A DNA stretch of 64,000 bases from Roseateles amylovorans (GCF_025398155.2 NZ_CP104562.2:2542001-2606000); one strand, 5' to 3'. Shown: positions 43,672 through 53,101, counted from the first letter of the stretch. The notes: generated from the letters alone by a model not told the origin. Program-made: numbers and translations.

Positions 43672-44778
43672 TCAGGCCGGCTTGACCAGCAGCGAACGCG
43701 CCCAGGCGTCCGCCTCACGGGCCGGGGTCTGGCCGCTGGTCTTGATGCGATCCAGCAGCTCGGCGACGCGACCACGGATCTGCGCGACCTCGTTCATCAC
43801 CGCCGTCTCTTCGCCTTCGTTGCGGAACTCGCGTGCCACGCTGATGATGCCGCCCGCATTGACCAGGTAGTCCGGCAGGTAGGTGATGCCGCGGGCCTGC
43901 AACGCGTCGCCATCGGCGGCGGTGGCCAACTGGTTGTTGGCGGCGCCGGCAATCAGCTTGGCCTTCAAGGCCGGGATGGACTGCGCATTCAGCACCGCAC
44001 CCAGGGCGCACGGGGCCACCACATCCACCTCGGCAGCCAGGATCTCACCAATGCCGACCGCTTGGGCGCCCAGCTTGGCTTGCGCGCGGGCGACCTTGTC
44101 GGCGTTCACATCGGCCACGACCAGTTGAGCGCCCGCGCGGTGCAGGTACTCCGCCAGGTGCCAACCCACCGCGCCCAGGCCTTGCAGGGCCACACGCACG
44201 CCTTGCAGGGACTCACGGCCCAGCACGCGTTTCACGCCCTCGTCGATGGAGACGAACACGCCGTAGGCGGTCTTGGGGCTGGGGTCGCCGCCGAAGGCGC
44301 CTTCACGGGGAATGCCCGACACATACTGCGTGTGCGCGGTCATGCCCAGCATGTCGGCGGTGGTGGTGCCGACGTCCTCGGCGGTGATGTAGGCACCGTC
44401 CAGCGACTGCACCGCGCGGCCGAACGCCGCGAACAGGGCCGGACGATCAAAGTCGCCCGCCGGCTTGATGATGACCGCCTTGCCGCCGCCGAAGGGCAGG
44501 TTGGCCAGGGCGTTCTTCAGGCTCATGCCCTGCGACAGGCGCAGCGCGTCATTGAGCGCGGCCAGTTCGTTGTCATAGCTCCAGAAGCGGCAGCCGCCGA
44601 AGGCTGGACCGCGCGCGGTGCTGTGCACCGCCAGGATCGCCTTCAGGCCGGTGACCGGATCGGCCGCGAGCAGCACGCGCTCATGCGGCGATTGGTCGGG
44701 CAGACCGAACAGCGAGGAGGGGATGGAGTCGGAGGAGCCGGCGGCGAGCGCGCGGGCGATGTCGGTGAGGGCGTTCAT
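43672..44778 (-). CDS. Leucine/phenylalanine-type amino acid dehydrogenase
   Basis: A 368-residue Glu/Leu/Phe/Val dehydrogenase, of the length of leucine dehydrogenases. It would deaminate a branched-chain or aromatic amino acid to its 2-oxo acid with NAD. Seen are GPAFGGCRFWSYDNE, GMSLKNALANLPFGGGKAVI (substrate-binding and catalytic Lys), ITAEDVGTT, the dinucleotide site ALQGLGAVGWHLAEYL and LPDYLVNAGGIISVA. A leucine-type function suits the livHMGF uptake operon 4 kb away, though phenylalanine is possible. A perfect 19-bp palindrome about 140 bases upstream may be its operator. Confidence 0.92.
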   Translation of the reverse strand: MNALTDIARALAAGSSDSIPSSLFGLPDQSPHERVLLAADPVTGLKAILAVHSTARGPAFGGCRFWSYDNELAALNDALRLSQGMSLKNALANLPFGGGKAVIIKPAGDFDRPALFAAFGRAVQSLDGAYITAEDVGTTTADMLGMTAHTQYVSGIPREGAFGGDPSPKTAYGVFVSIDEGVKRVLGRESLQGVRVALQGLGAVGWHLAEYLHRAGAQLVVADVNADKVARAQAKLGAQAVGIGEILAAEVDVVAPCALGAVLNAQSIPALKAKLIAGAANNQLATAADGDALQARGITYLPDYLVNAGGIISVAREFRNEGEETAVMNEVAQIRGRVAELLDRIKTSGQTPAREADAWARSLLVKPA

Positions 44779-45183
44779 GCGAGAGCCTGCACTTGTGATG
44801 CGTAAGGGGAGAACCCGTGCCAGCGGCGCCGGGGGAACGGACCCCGCGCGCTTGTGGCGCCGAGGGTGCGTCAGTGTAGAGGGCCGCCCAGCGGGCTGCT
44901 TGCCCCTTGGGCATCAGGGCATGCAAGCTTTGCATGCTGGGCCGGGTTTCGTGCGGTGAGTGGCGGATCCCTCCCAAGGGTGGGTGGCGCAATTCCGGGC
45001 CGCTTCCGTGTCAAAGTCCGGGCACTTCGGAAATTTCAAGCAGGACGTACCGAAGGCGCGCCACCCGACACCGACCGTCGCGGGAGGTGACACGGGAGAC
45101 CCGGCCGCTGGATGGCGGCAACGGGCGACGATAGGCTGTCAGCGACAGGGCAGCGAAGGCAAGGCCATGGGAGGGCAGACAAG
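44779..45183. other. Divergent intergenic region with palindrome
   Basis: About 400 bases between the dehydrogenase gene (minus) and the DUF2339 gene (plus). The main feature is the palindrome at 44919-44937. GGGAGG at 45170-45175 is the ribosome site of the DUF2339 gene. No further gene is seen. Confidence 0.5.
44919..44937. promoter_or_regulatory. Perfect 19-bp palindrome, candidate operator
   Basis: GCATGCAA-gct-TTGCATGC, 8-bp arms around a 3-base centre. It is placed 141 bases upstream of the dehydrogenase start and 247 upstream of the DUF2339 start. The regulator is unknown. Confidence 0.6.
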
Positions 45184-48111
45184 GTGCCGTTGATCGTGAT
45201 GGTGGTGGTGGGGGTCTTGATGGGCGCCGCACTGGACAGTGGGTTCTTCGGCGCCGTCGTCGGCGGCGTGGTGGGGTGGTTGCTGCACCGCAGCCGGTCT
45301 CAGCAGCAAGAGATCAAGCAGTTGCAGGACGCCCTGACGCAGTGGCGCGAGGTCGCGCTGGCTGCGGTGACTCGACGCGACACCGCGCCCGAGGCTGAAG
45401 CCCCCTCGGCCGAAGGCGAGGCGATGTCCGACACGGGCCGACCACCGTCTCCGTTGGTCACCTCGGCGGTGCACCCGTCGACGGCTGCGCCCACACCGGC
45501 GCACCCACCTGCCTCGGCGACGGTGCCGGCGTCGACCTTGACCCCTGCCGGGCCGGCCGCAGCGTCTGCAGCGGCGGCCGTCGAGATTTCCGCTGTCGCA
45601 GCGCGTTCGCCGGCGTCAGGAGACCCCCTCGCGACTGCCCCGGTCCCCGCTCCCGATCCCGATCCCGATCCCGATCCCGTTCCCGTTCCCGTTCCCGTTC
45701 CCGTTCCCGTTGCGCCTTCCGCACCGGTGCCGACGCCGCTTCCCCCGGCTCGTCCGGCCGCGCCCCGCTCCCCGGACCTCTTCGATCAGGTTCGTGCCTG
45801 GCTGGTGGGTGGCAACACCATCGCCAAGGCCGGCATCGGCATCCTGTTCATCGGCCTGGCCTTCCTGGCGAAATACGCCAGCGACCAATCGCTGCTGCCG
45901 GTGGAGCTCCGTCTGGCCGGCATCGGCGCGGTCGCGCTGGCGCTGCTCGGGCTCGGTTGGCGGTTGCGCCAGGCGCGCCCGGCCTTCGGGCAGGCGTTGC
46001 AGGGTGGGGCGGTGGCGGTGCTCTATCTGACCTTGTTCGTCGCCTTCCGCTTCTACGGCGTGCTGGCCGCCGGACCGGTCTTCGGGCTGATGGTGATGGT
46101 GGCGGGGCTGGCCGCCGCGCTGGCGGTGCGGCAGGACGCCCGCAGCCTGGCGGTCATCGGCGCGCTGGGCGGCTTCGCCACACCCTTGCTGGTGTCCAGC
46201 GGCAGCGGCAATGTGCTGGGCCTGTTCAGTTACTACCTGGTGCTGGATCTGGGCATTGCGGCGGTGGCCTGGTTCCGCAACTGGCGGCTGCTCAACGCGG
46301 TGGGATTCTTCTTCACCTTCTCTGTGGCCACGGCCTGGGGCGTGCTGAAGTACGACCCCGCGCAGTACGCCATGGCCCAGAGTTTCCTGATCGCCTACTT
46401 CCTGCTCTTCACTGCCGTGCTGCTGATGCCGGTGCGGCGGCTGTCCGCTGCCCCGGCGCGCAGCGATGCCTGGATCAACGGCGGGCTGCTGTTCGGCGTG
46501 CCGACGCTCAGCTTCGTGCTGCAGCACGGCCTGATGCGTGACACGGCTTACGGCACCGCGCTGTCTGCATTGGTGATGGCGGCGTTCTACGTGGTGCTGG
46601 CCACACGCCTGCGCAAGAGCGCGGCGCTGAAGGGTCTGTTCGATGCCACGCTGGCGATCGCCACCGTGTTCATCAGCCTGGTGATTCCCTTTGCCCTTGA
46701 TGCCGACAGCACCGGCGGCGCGTGGGCGCTGGAAGGGGCGGGGCTGCTCTGGCTGGGCTTCAGGCAGCAGCGACGCCTGCCGCGCCTGTTCGGCTACGCC
46801 TTGATGCTGATCGCCGGCTTCACGCTGATGATGGCGCGGGAATGGCATGGCGCGCCCGCCACCGTGTTCAACGGCTGGGCCTTCAATGCGCTGCTGCTGG
46901 CGGTGGCGGCTCTGGCCGGCGGCTATTTCGTCCATCGCGGCACCTCCACCGACCCATCGCTGAAGGATGAAGCGAGCGCCGAAGGGCTGCTGATCGGATG
47001 GGGTCTGCTGTGGGCGCTGGGTGCCGCAGCGGTGCAGATCGAGCTGTTCACCACCGAGCGGCAGAGCGTGACGGCCTGGCTGGCCGCGCTGTCCGCCCTC
47101 ACGCTGGGCCTGACGACGGGCGCGCTGCGGCTGCGCTGGCGCCACCTGGGCCTGCCGCTGATGGCGCTGGCGCCAGCGCTGCTGCTCCTGGCCTTGGGCT
47201 CGGTGGTCCTGCTGGACAACCCGGCGCAGCAGGGCGGCTGGTGGGCCTGGCCGTTGGCATTGGCGCTGCAGGTGTGGGTGCTGCGTCGGTTGTCGCCGGA
47301 TTGGCCAGCGCGGGCGCGCCATGCGGTGCACGCCTTCGGGCCTTGTGTGTTGGCGGTGCTGGGCGCGCAGGGGGGCGGCGACCTCACCCGTCACTGGGGC
47401 GACGCCCACACCGCCTGGCCCTGGCTGGGCACCCTGGCGGTTCCGGCGCTGCTGTTGCTGCTGCTGCCGCGAGCCGCCACGGCCGCTCGCTGGCCGGTGA
47501 AGGCCGAACCAAGGGCCTATCTGATTTCGGCAGGGCTGGTGCTGGCCACGTCACTGTTGCTGTGGACGCTGCTGGCGAACTGGTTCTCGAGCGGCAATGC
47601 CCGCCCGCTGCCGCATGTGCCGCTGCTCAATCCGCTGGATCTGGGCGTGGCCGCGGCCCTGTATGCGGTGTGGATGTGGTTGCGCCATCCGGCCGCGCGC
47701 GCCCGGCTGGCCGGCGCCGCGCCTGCGCCCATGGCCTTGATGGCCGGGATCGCTTTCTTCTGGATCAATGCGATGCTGCTGCGTGCCTTCCACCACTGGG
47801 CGGACATCCCCTACCGATGGGCGTCGTGGACGGATTCACTCGCGGTGCAGACCGGCGTCACCTTGCTGTGGTCGGTGACCGCGCTGGCCTTGATGTGGTG
47901 GTCGGCCCGTCGCGTTCGTCGCACCCCGTGGATGGTGGGCGCCGCGCTGCTGGCGGCCGTGGTGGCCAAGCTGCTGCTGGTCGACCTGTCGGGCAGCGGC
48001 ACGGTGACCCGCATCGTGTCCTTCATCGGCGTCGGGGTGCTGATGCTGGTCATCGCCTATGTGGCCCCCTTGCCCTCGACTGCGAATGAGTCCAAACGTG
48101 AAGCCTCTTGA
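45184..48111 (+). CDS. DUF2339 polytopic membrane protein
   Basis: A 975-residue protein with one N-terminal membrane segment (about 5-35), a short coiled coil, and a Pro/Ala-rich linker (about 90-205) that includes an alternating Pro-Asp then Pro-Val run. About 24 membrane helices follow from residue 210 on. GGNTIAKAGIGILFIGLAFL and GALGGFATPLLVSSGSGN are hallmark DUF2339 segments. The family's role is unknown; such proteins often pair with DUF3999 as here. I choose GTG 45184, with GGGAGG 8 bases upstream. The next gene starts inside its 3' end, suggesting coupled translation. Confidence 0.88.
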   Translation: MPLIVMVVVGVLMGAALDSGFFGAVVGGVVGWLLHRSRSQQQEIKQLQDALTQWREVALAAVTRRDTAPEAEAPSAEGEAMSDTGRPPSPLVTSAVHPSTAAPTPAHPPASATVPASTLTPAGPAAASAAAAVEISAVAARSPASGDPLATAPVPAPDPDPDPDPVPVPVPVPVPVAPSAPVPTPLPPARPAAPRSPDLFDQVRAWLVGGNTIAKAGIGILFIGLAFLAKYASDQSLLPVELRLAGIGAVALALLGLGWRLRQARPAFGQALQGGAVAVLYLTLFVAFRFYGVLAAGPVFGLMVMVAGLAAALAVRQDARSLAVIGALGGFATPLLVSSGSGNVLGLFSYYLVLDLGIAAVAWFRNWRLLNAVGFFFTFSVATAWGVLKYDPAQYAMAQSFLIAYFLLFTAVLLMPVRRLSAAPARSDAWINGGLLFGVPTLSFVLQHGLMRDTAYGTALSALVMAAFYVVLATRLRKSAALKGLFDATLAIATVFISLVIPFALDADSTGGAWALEGAGLLWLGFRQQRRLPRLFGYALMLIAGFTLMMAREWHGAPATVFNGWAFNALLLAVAALAGGYFVHRGTSTDPSLKDEASAEGLLIGWGLLWALGAAAVQIELFTTERQSVTAWLAALSALTLGLTTGALRLRWRHLGLPLMALAPALLLLALGSVVLLDNPAQQGGWWAWPLALALQVWVLRRLSPDWPARARHAVHAFGPCVLAVLGAQGGGDLTRHWGDAHTAWPWLGTLAVPALLLLLLPRAATAARWPVKAEPRAYLISAGLVLATSLLLWTLLANWFSSGNARPLPHVPLLNPLDLGVAAALYAVWMWLRHPAARARLAGAAPAPMALMAGIAFFWINAMLLRAFHHWADIPYRWASWTDSLAVQTGVTLLWSVTALALMWWSARRVRRTPWMVGAALLAAVVAKLLLVDLSGSGTVTRIVSFIGVGVLMLVIAYVAPLPSTANESKREAS
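45651..45711. repeat. Hexanucleotide repeat encoding (PD)n(PV)n
   Basis: Ten tandem 6-bp units, first CCCGAT and then CCCGTT, in the linker of the DUF2339 protein. Unit slippage would keep frame and change linker length. Confidence 0.9.
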
Positions 48112-49603
48112 GATCGTCGTTGCGCTGCTGGCGGGCAGTGTGTCGCTGTGGACGCTACCGTCATGGGCCGCTTCCCATGCGCCCGCCGCCCCGGCGTCCG
48201 CCCCCGCATTGCGCTGGCAGGCCGCCGTCACCCTCCAGCAGGAGGGCAGCTTCATTGCACTGCCCTTGCCACCCAGCGCCTATGCGCACAGCCTGAGCCC
48301 CGGCCTGGCCGACTTGCGCGTGGTGGATGCCGCCGGGCAGCGCGTGCCGTATGCGTGGCTGCCACAGCCGGAAGGGGCACCCCGTTCAGAAGAGAGCCTG
48401 CGCGCGACCACGGCCTATCCGCTGCCGCGCCGCACGGCGCCGGATGCGGCACTGCAGTCGCCGGTGGAGGTGCTGGTGCAGGGCGACCGCCTTCGCGTGC
48501 GGCGCCTGGGAGGCGGCGACACGCTGGCCCGACCCGATGCGATGTCCCCCGGTTGGTTGTTCGACCTGGGCGAGCGCACGCCCGGCGAAGCGGCGCCGCA
48601 GAGGCTGCGGCTGACGTGGTCGGGGCCATCGGAATTCGCCGCGACGTTCGACATCGACGCCAGCGAGACCCTGCGCGACTGGCGTGGTGCCGGCAGCGGT
48701 CAAGTGATGGCCTTGAGTGCGCCGTCCGGGGCGCTGCAGCAGCGCGATGTGCTGCTGCCGGCCGATGTGCCGCGGTTTGTGCGTCTGGTGTGGCGGGACA
48801 CCTCGACGGCACCGCAGCTCACGGGCGGGCAAGCGGTCCGCATTCAGACGGGCCTTGGCGCGCAGACCGTGACTGAAACCTTGCGCTTCACGCCCAGCCC
48901 CGAGCCGGCCGGCCGGTGGCCCCTTGTGCCGAATTCGCTCCACTTTGATCTGGGTGGGGGCTTGCCGATCCACGCCGTCGACCTTCAACTGCCCCCGGCC
49001 ACCCGTGTGGTGCCGTTGCGCCTTCAAGGTCGGCAACGCAGCGACGAGCCGTGGCGCGAGCTCGGCAGTTGGGTGGCCTATCGCCTGGACCGGCCGGATG
49101 GGCAATCGCCCACCAGTCATTCGCCACCGATGGCGGTGCCGGCCACGGTTCGCTATCTGCGCTTGCTGCCGGATGAACGGACCGGCGCCCTCGATGCCGC
49201 TCGTACGCAGCTCGTGGTGAAGGCCGCGTTGGCGACGCTGGTGTTCGCCAGCCAAGGCCAGCCGCCGTTCCAGTTGCAGGCTGGCGCGGACAACGCGGCC
49301 AATGGGGCGCTGCCGATCGGCATGCTGGTGCCGCAGCTGGATCAGGAACGGGACCGCCTGGGGCGCGCGCAACTGGGCGAATGGACGGAAGTCACCGCGG
49401 TGGCGGAGCAGGCTGCCGCGGACCAGCGACGGGCCGCCATGCGCGTCTGGCTGCTGTGGGGCGTATTGCTCGCGGGCGTGATTGCATTGGGCGCGATGGT
49501 GTGGAAGCTCGCTCGCGGTGCGCGACACGACACGTCAGCCGCCGCGCAGCCGGTCGCCGAAAACACGCGCGATCCTCAAGCCGGTGGCTCATCGGCACCT
49601 TGA
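48086..49603 (+). CDS. DUF3999 family protein
   Basis: A 505-residue exported protein with a single C-terminal membrane helix (about 462-482, VWLLWGVLLAGVIALGAMVW). A signal peptide ends near ASH at 27-30. The body is beta-rich, with LRWQAAVTLQQEGSFIALPL, LADLRVVDAAGQRVPYAWLP and LRLTWSGPSEFAATFDIDAS, typical of DUF3999. It probably sits with its large domain in the periplasm beside the DUF2339 protein, whose gene it overlaps by 26 bases. GTG 48098 is an alternative start. Function unknown. Confidence 0.85.
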   Translation: MSPNVKPLEIVVALLAGSVSLWTLPSWAASHAPAAPASAPALRWQAAVTLQQEGSFIALPLPPSAYAHSLSPGLADLRVVDAAGQRVPYAWLPQPEGAPRSEESLRATTAYPLPRRTAPDAALQSPVEVLVQGDRLRVRRLGGGDTLARPDAMSPGWLFDLGERTPGEAAPQRLRLTWSGPSEFAATFDIDASETLRDWRGAGSGQVMALSAPSGALQQRDVLLPADVPRFVRLVWRDTSTAPQLTGGQAVRIQTGLGAQTVTETLRFTPSPEPAGRWPLVPNSLHFDLGGGLPIHAVDLQLPPATRVVPLRLQGRQRSDEPWRELGSWVAYRLDRPDGQSPTSHSPPMAVPATVRYLRLLPDERTGALDAARTQLVVKAALATLVFASQGQPPFQLQAGADNAANGALPIGMLVPQLDQERDRLGRAQLGEWTEVTAVAEQAAADQRRAAMRVWLLWGVLLAGVIALGAMVWKLARGARHDTSAAAQPVAENTRDPQAGGSSAP

Positions 49604-49711
49604 ACGATGCGGGTTCACTGCGACAGCACGCCGGCGTCGTGTCAACGCTACGCCGGAGCAAGTGTGAACAAGGTGGCGTGAACTGGCGGGCAGGATGCCA
49701 ATGCGCGATGC

Positions 49712-49775
49712 GGTGATCCGCTGATGCGCTGCCGTGCTGCCGTGCTGATGCGCTGATCTGCTGATGCGCTCAGCG
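49712..49775. repeat. Degenerate 8-bp tandem array (GCTGATGC)
   Basis: Eight consecutive octamers of consensus GCTGATGC (variants GGTGATCC, GCTGCCGT, GCTGATCT, GCTCAGCG) between the DUF3999 and dioxygenase genes. It is noncoding as far as I can tell, and its period equals that of the array at 24425-24479. Confidence 0.8.
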
Positions 49776-49849
49776 TGTCTTCGACATCCTCGATGAGGCA
49801 GAGACATGCGCGGCGGCCGGCGCCTTGGCGCGCCGAACCGCACACGGGA

Positions 49850-50596
49850 TCAAGGGCCCATGAAGGTCTCGGACCGCAGCGTCACCACCAGGGTGTCGCG
49901 GTGGCCGGCATGCATCGGCTCCATCGGCTGAATGGGGGTGGTTTCGTGGATGACCCGCTCGTCATCCAGCAGCAGCAGCGTCCAGGGCTCCATCATGGTG
50001 AAGCGCATGCCGCGCGGGCCGTCGGCCTCGAAGACGCGGGACTCGCCACCCTTGATGCCTTGGCGTGCCAGCATGAAGACGGCCACCAGGTCGACGCCAT
50101 CCCGATGCGCGCCCTCGGGCGTGGGTCGGCCGATGCCGCCGGCGGTGTCGATGCGGAACTGATGCGCCTCGACGAACCAGGGGCGGGTGCCCTTCAGACG
50201 GTCGGCGACCCCGGCCAGACCCAGCATGAGTCGCGACCAGATGGGCAGCTCGATCGCCCCGGGCGCCATTGGCTCGAACCACCGTTCGATGCCGCCGTGC
50301 AGCGCGTTGTAGTCCAGCGGTTGCCAGTGGGCGCGATGCGGCGCCAAGCGCACTGCGGGATCGGCCTGGGCATCGACGACGAAGCTGGCGTGGCGGCGGA
50401 AGCGGTAGCGGCCGCCGTCGCGCAGATACGCGTCTGCGGGCAGGTCGTTCCAGAACGCCTGCAGCGCGCGCAGGTCGGCGGTCTGGCAGTGCAGCCAGTG
50501 GGTCAGGCTTTCCGGGGCGATCACGGTATGACCGAGGTCGGACAACTGCTGCTCGAACTGGGCGGCGCTGGAATACGGCGGCGGAAAATGCTTCAT
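49850..50596 (-). CDS. 2OG-Fe(II) dioxygenase of the free amino acid hydroxylase type
   Basis: A 248-residue protein matching the 2OG-Fe dioxygenase family that includes L-isoleucine hydroxylases. The iron ligands are visible as HRD in PEGAHRDGVDLVAVFML and the distal His in LLDDERVIHETTPI. HRDTLVVTLR probably supplies the Arg for 2-oxoglutarate. Family motifs also include RYRFRRHASFVVD near residue 60. Known members hydroxylate free Ile, Leu or Met; the substrate here is inferred. It lies about 5 kb from a leucine-type dehydrogenase, but no operon joins them. Confidence 0.85.
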   Translation of the reverse strand: MKHFPPPYSSAAQFEQQLSDLGHTVIAPESLTHWLHCQTADLRALQAFWNDLPADAYLRDGGRYRFRRHASFVVDAQADPAVRLAPHRAHWQPLDYNALHGGIERWFEPMAPGAIELPIWSRLMLGLAGVADRLKGTRPWFVEAHQFRIDTAGGIGRPTPEGAHRDGVDLVAVFMLARQGIKGGESRVFEADGPRGMRFTMMEPWTLLLLDDERVIHETTPIQPMEPMHAGHRDTLVVTLRSETFMGP

Positions 50597-50716
50597 GGTC
50601 GGCAGTATCGCGCTGCGCGGGCCGACCGACGTCGAGTCCTTGTCGGCATCCGGGATCAGCGGTGCAGGATGCGCCCGCGTGTCGCGGGACTTTGCGCCAA
50701 TCGGTGAGAGGGCGGG

Positions 50717-51706
50717 TCAGCGATTCAGTCCCGCCAGCAGCTCATAGGAGCGGCGACGTGCGGCCGCGTCATGCACCGCACAAGCGACGATCAGCTCGTC
50801 CGCCTCGGTGCGGGCCAGCGTCTCCTCCAGACGTGCGCGTACCGTGCGGGGCGATCCGACGATGGATTCGGAGAGCATCCGCTCCACCGCGAGCTTCTCG
50901 CCCGCAGTCCAGAGCGCATCGATGCTGTCCACCGGGCGAGGCAGCAGGCCGCGCTCACCGCGTTGCATGCCGAGGAAGCGCTGCTGGATGGAGCTGAACA
51001 GGCGGATGGCTTCTGCATCGGTGTCGGCCACGATCACATTCAGGGCGACGGCCGCATAAGGTCGCGGATGGCGCTCGCTGGGTCGGTACTGGGCACGGTA
51101 GATCTCCAGCGCCTGCATCAGCATCGCCGGCGCGAAATGCGAGGCGAAGGCGAAGGGAAGGCCCAGGTAAGCCGACAGCTGGGCGCTGTACAGACTGGAG
51201 CCGAGCAGCCAGATCGGCACCTCGGTGCCCTGGCCGGGGACTGCACGCACGACCTGGTCCTTCTTTGCGGGCGCCAGGTAGGCCTGCAGCTCCAGCACGT
51301 CTTCCGGGAAGCGGTCCTCATGGGCCGTGGCCAGGTGCCGGCGCAGGGCGCGCATGGTCGGGCCGTCGGTGCCGGGGGCGCGGCCCAGGCCGAGGTCGAT
51401 GCGGCCGGGGAAGAAGGTCGCCAGCGTGCCGAACTGTTCGGCGATGGTCAGCGGCGCGTGGTTGGGCAGCATGATGCCGCCGGAGCCGACGCGGATGGTC
51501 TGGGTGGCGGCAGCGATCTGGCCGATCAGTACCGCGGTGGCGGAGGACGCCACGCCCTCCATGTTGTGGTGTTCCGCCACCCAGAAGCGCTCGTAGCCGA
51601 GGCGTTCCGCGTGCTGGGCGAGGGCAATGCTGCCGCGCAGGGCTTGCGCGGCGTCGCCGCCTTCAACGATGAAGGCGAGGTCGAGAACAGACAGTCGGGT
51701 CAGCAT
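50717..51706 (-). CDS. LLM-class flavin-dependent oxidoreductase
   Basis: A 329-residue luciferase-like monooxygenase. LGYERFWVAEHHNMEGVASS is the family's hallmark, followed by IRVGSGGIMLPNHAPLTIAE, FPGRIDLGLGRAPGTD and a flavin-phosphate segment IWLLGSSLYSAQLSAYLGLP. These enzymes use reduced FMN and oxygen; the substrate is unknown. It resembles MsnO8/YhbW-type single-component members by length and motifs. The 2OG dioxygenase gene lies 120 bases downstream on the same strand. Confidence 0.93.
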   Translation of the reverse strand: MLTRLSVLDLAFIVEGGDAAQALRGSIALAQHAERLGYERFWVAEHHNMEGVASSATAVLIGQIAAATQTIRVGSGGIMLPNHAPLTIAEQFGTLATFFPGRIDLGLGRAPGTDGPTMRALRRHLATAHEDRFPEDVLELQAYLAPAKKDQVVRAVPGQGTEVPIWLLGSSLYSAQLSAYLGLPFAFASHFAPAMLMQALEIYRAQYRPSERHPRPYAAVALNVIVADTDAEAIRLFSSIQQRFLGMQRGERGLLPRPVDSIDALWTAGEKLAVERMLSESIVGSPRTVRARLEETLARTEADELIVACAVHDAAARRRSYELLAGLNR

Positions 51707-51788
51707 GGGACGCGAGTCTAGGACGGAGCGCGCGGACGTGTCGGCGGCGGGGGCTTTCTGGTTGTGCTTTTCGCTGGCGCATGTACGT

Positions 51789-51848
51789 GGGCCCGTGCCT
51801 GTGCCCGTGCGTGTTTGTGTGCGCCAGTGCCAGTGCCAGTGCCAGTGC
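51789..51848. repeat. Hexanucleotide repeats GTGCCC/GCCAGT
   Basis: A diverged run of GTGCCC-like hexamers leads into four exact GCCAGT units (51823-51846), between the HtrA and LLM genes. Confidence 0.8.
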
Positions 51849-51875
51849 TGGGAGGTTCGCGTGCGAGTAGCGCGC

Positions 51876-52937
51876 TCAATCGCTGCCGAGCTGCACCTTG
51901 ACCTGCCATGATCGGCCCGCCTGCGAGACGGTGAGGGTCACCGAATCGCCGATCTGGAAGTCCTCGAGTCGATTGAGCAGGTCATCCAATGAGGCGACGG
52001 TTTGGCCATTGACCTCGGTGATGACGTCGCCATGCTGGATGCGTCCATCGCGACCTCGCATGAACGGCTGCAGGCCGGCCTTGGCGGCCGGTCCGCCGGC
52101 CTGCACACGCACCAGCACCACACCCTTGGGCAGGTTCAGGGCCTGGCGCAACCCCTCGGCGCCGGCGCTGATGCCCAGCGCGGGCCGAATCACGCGGCCG
52201 TTCTTGATCAATTGCGGGACCACGCGATTGACCTCGTCCGCCGGGATGGCGAAGCCGATGCCGGCGCTGGCACCGCTGGGGCTGTAGATGGAGGTGTTGA
52301 CGCCGATCAGGCGACCGGAGGAATCGAGCAGCGGGCCACCGGAGTTGCCGGGGTTGATGGCCGCATCGGTCTGGATCGCGCCGCGAATGGTGCGCTGGGT
52401 CAGCGACTCGATCTCGCGATTCAGGGCGGAGACGATGCCGCGGGTGAGCGTCTGGTCCAGCCCGAAGGGATTGCCGATGGCGTAGACCGTCTGTCCGACC
52501 AGCAGGTCGCGGCTGCTGCCCATGGGGACGGGGGGGAGTTTGTCGCGCGGTGCCTGGATCCGCAGCACGGCCAGGTCGCGGTCGGGATCGATGCCGACCA
52601 GGCGAGCGGCGAAGCTCGATTGATCGGAGAGCGTGACCCGGGCGGCGTCCGCGCCCTGAATCACATGGAAGTTGGTGACGATGTGGCCCTGCTCATCCCA
52701 GATGAAGCCGGAGCCGGTGCCGCGGGGCACCTGCGACACATTGCGGGAGAAGAAGTCGCGTTGCTGCTCCAAGGTGGTGATGTGCACCACCGACGGCGAG
52801 ACACGTCGGAAGACGGCGATGTTGTTCTGCTCCTGAGCGTCCAACGTCCCGCGCGGGGTGACCGCGCGGGGCTGCTGGGCCCAGGCAGGGAGGAGACACA
52901 GACTCAGCAGTCCGAGGAGCAGGCGGCGATGAATCAT
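51876..52937 (-). CDS. Periplasmic serine protease, DegS/HtrA type
   Basis: A 353-residue trypsin-like protease with one C-terminal PDZ domain. A signal peptide or anchor (MIHRRLLLGLLSLCLLPAWA) opens it. The catalytic triad is His in VTNFHVIQGA, Asp in DPDRDLAVLRI and Ser in NPGNSGGPLLDSSG. The PDZ (about 255-345) includes GVVLVRVQAGGPAAKAGLQP and GDVITEVNGQTVASLDDL. Length fits DegS-like regulatory or quality-control proteases of the envelope. It is a single gene with long spacers on both sides. Confidence 0.94.
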   Translation of the reverse strand: MIHRRLLLGLLSLCLLPAWAQQPRAVTPRGTLDAQEQNNIAVFRRVSPSVVHITTLEQQRDFFSRNVSQVPRGTGSGFIWDEQGHIVTNFHVIQGADAARVTLSDQSSFAARLVGIDPDRDLAVLRIQAPRDKLPPVPMGSSRDLLVGQTVYAIGNPFGLDQTLTRGIVSALNREIESLTQRTIRGAIQTDAAINPGNSGGPLLDSSGRLIGVNTSIYSPSGASAGIGFAIPADEVNRVVPQLIKNGRVIRPALGISAGAEGLRQALNLPKGVVLVRVQAGGPAAKAGLQPFMRGRDGRIQHGDVITEVNGQTVASLDDLLNRLEDFQIGDSVTLTVSQAGRSWQVKVQLGSD

Positions 52938-53101
52938 GGCGTTTGCGTTGAGACAACACCCGCATTATCGACTTCGTCGACGCGAGTGCGGGCCTTATTG
53001 ATTCATGCGCCGTCCCTGGTGCTCCTGCTTTCATCTGAGGGCCTACTGGCGCTTCACGCTCAAATTGACGCGTTCCTTCCTGTTAAGGGTTGGTTGTCAT
53101 A

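Noticed and set aside
49712..49775. Possible CRISPR-like array
   Set aside because: Units are contiguous octamers without spacers; the same holds for 24425-24479 and 63364-63717.
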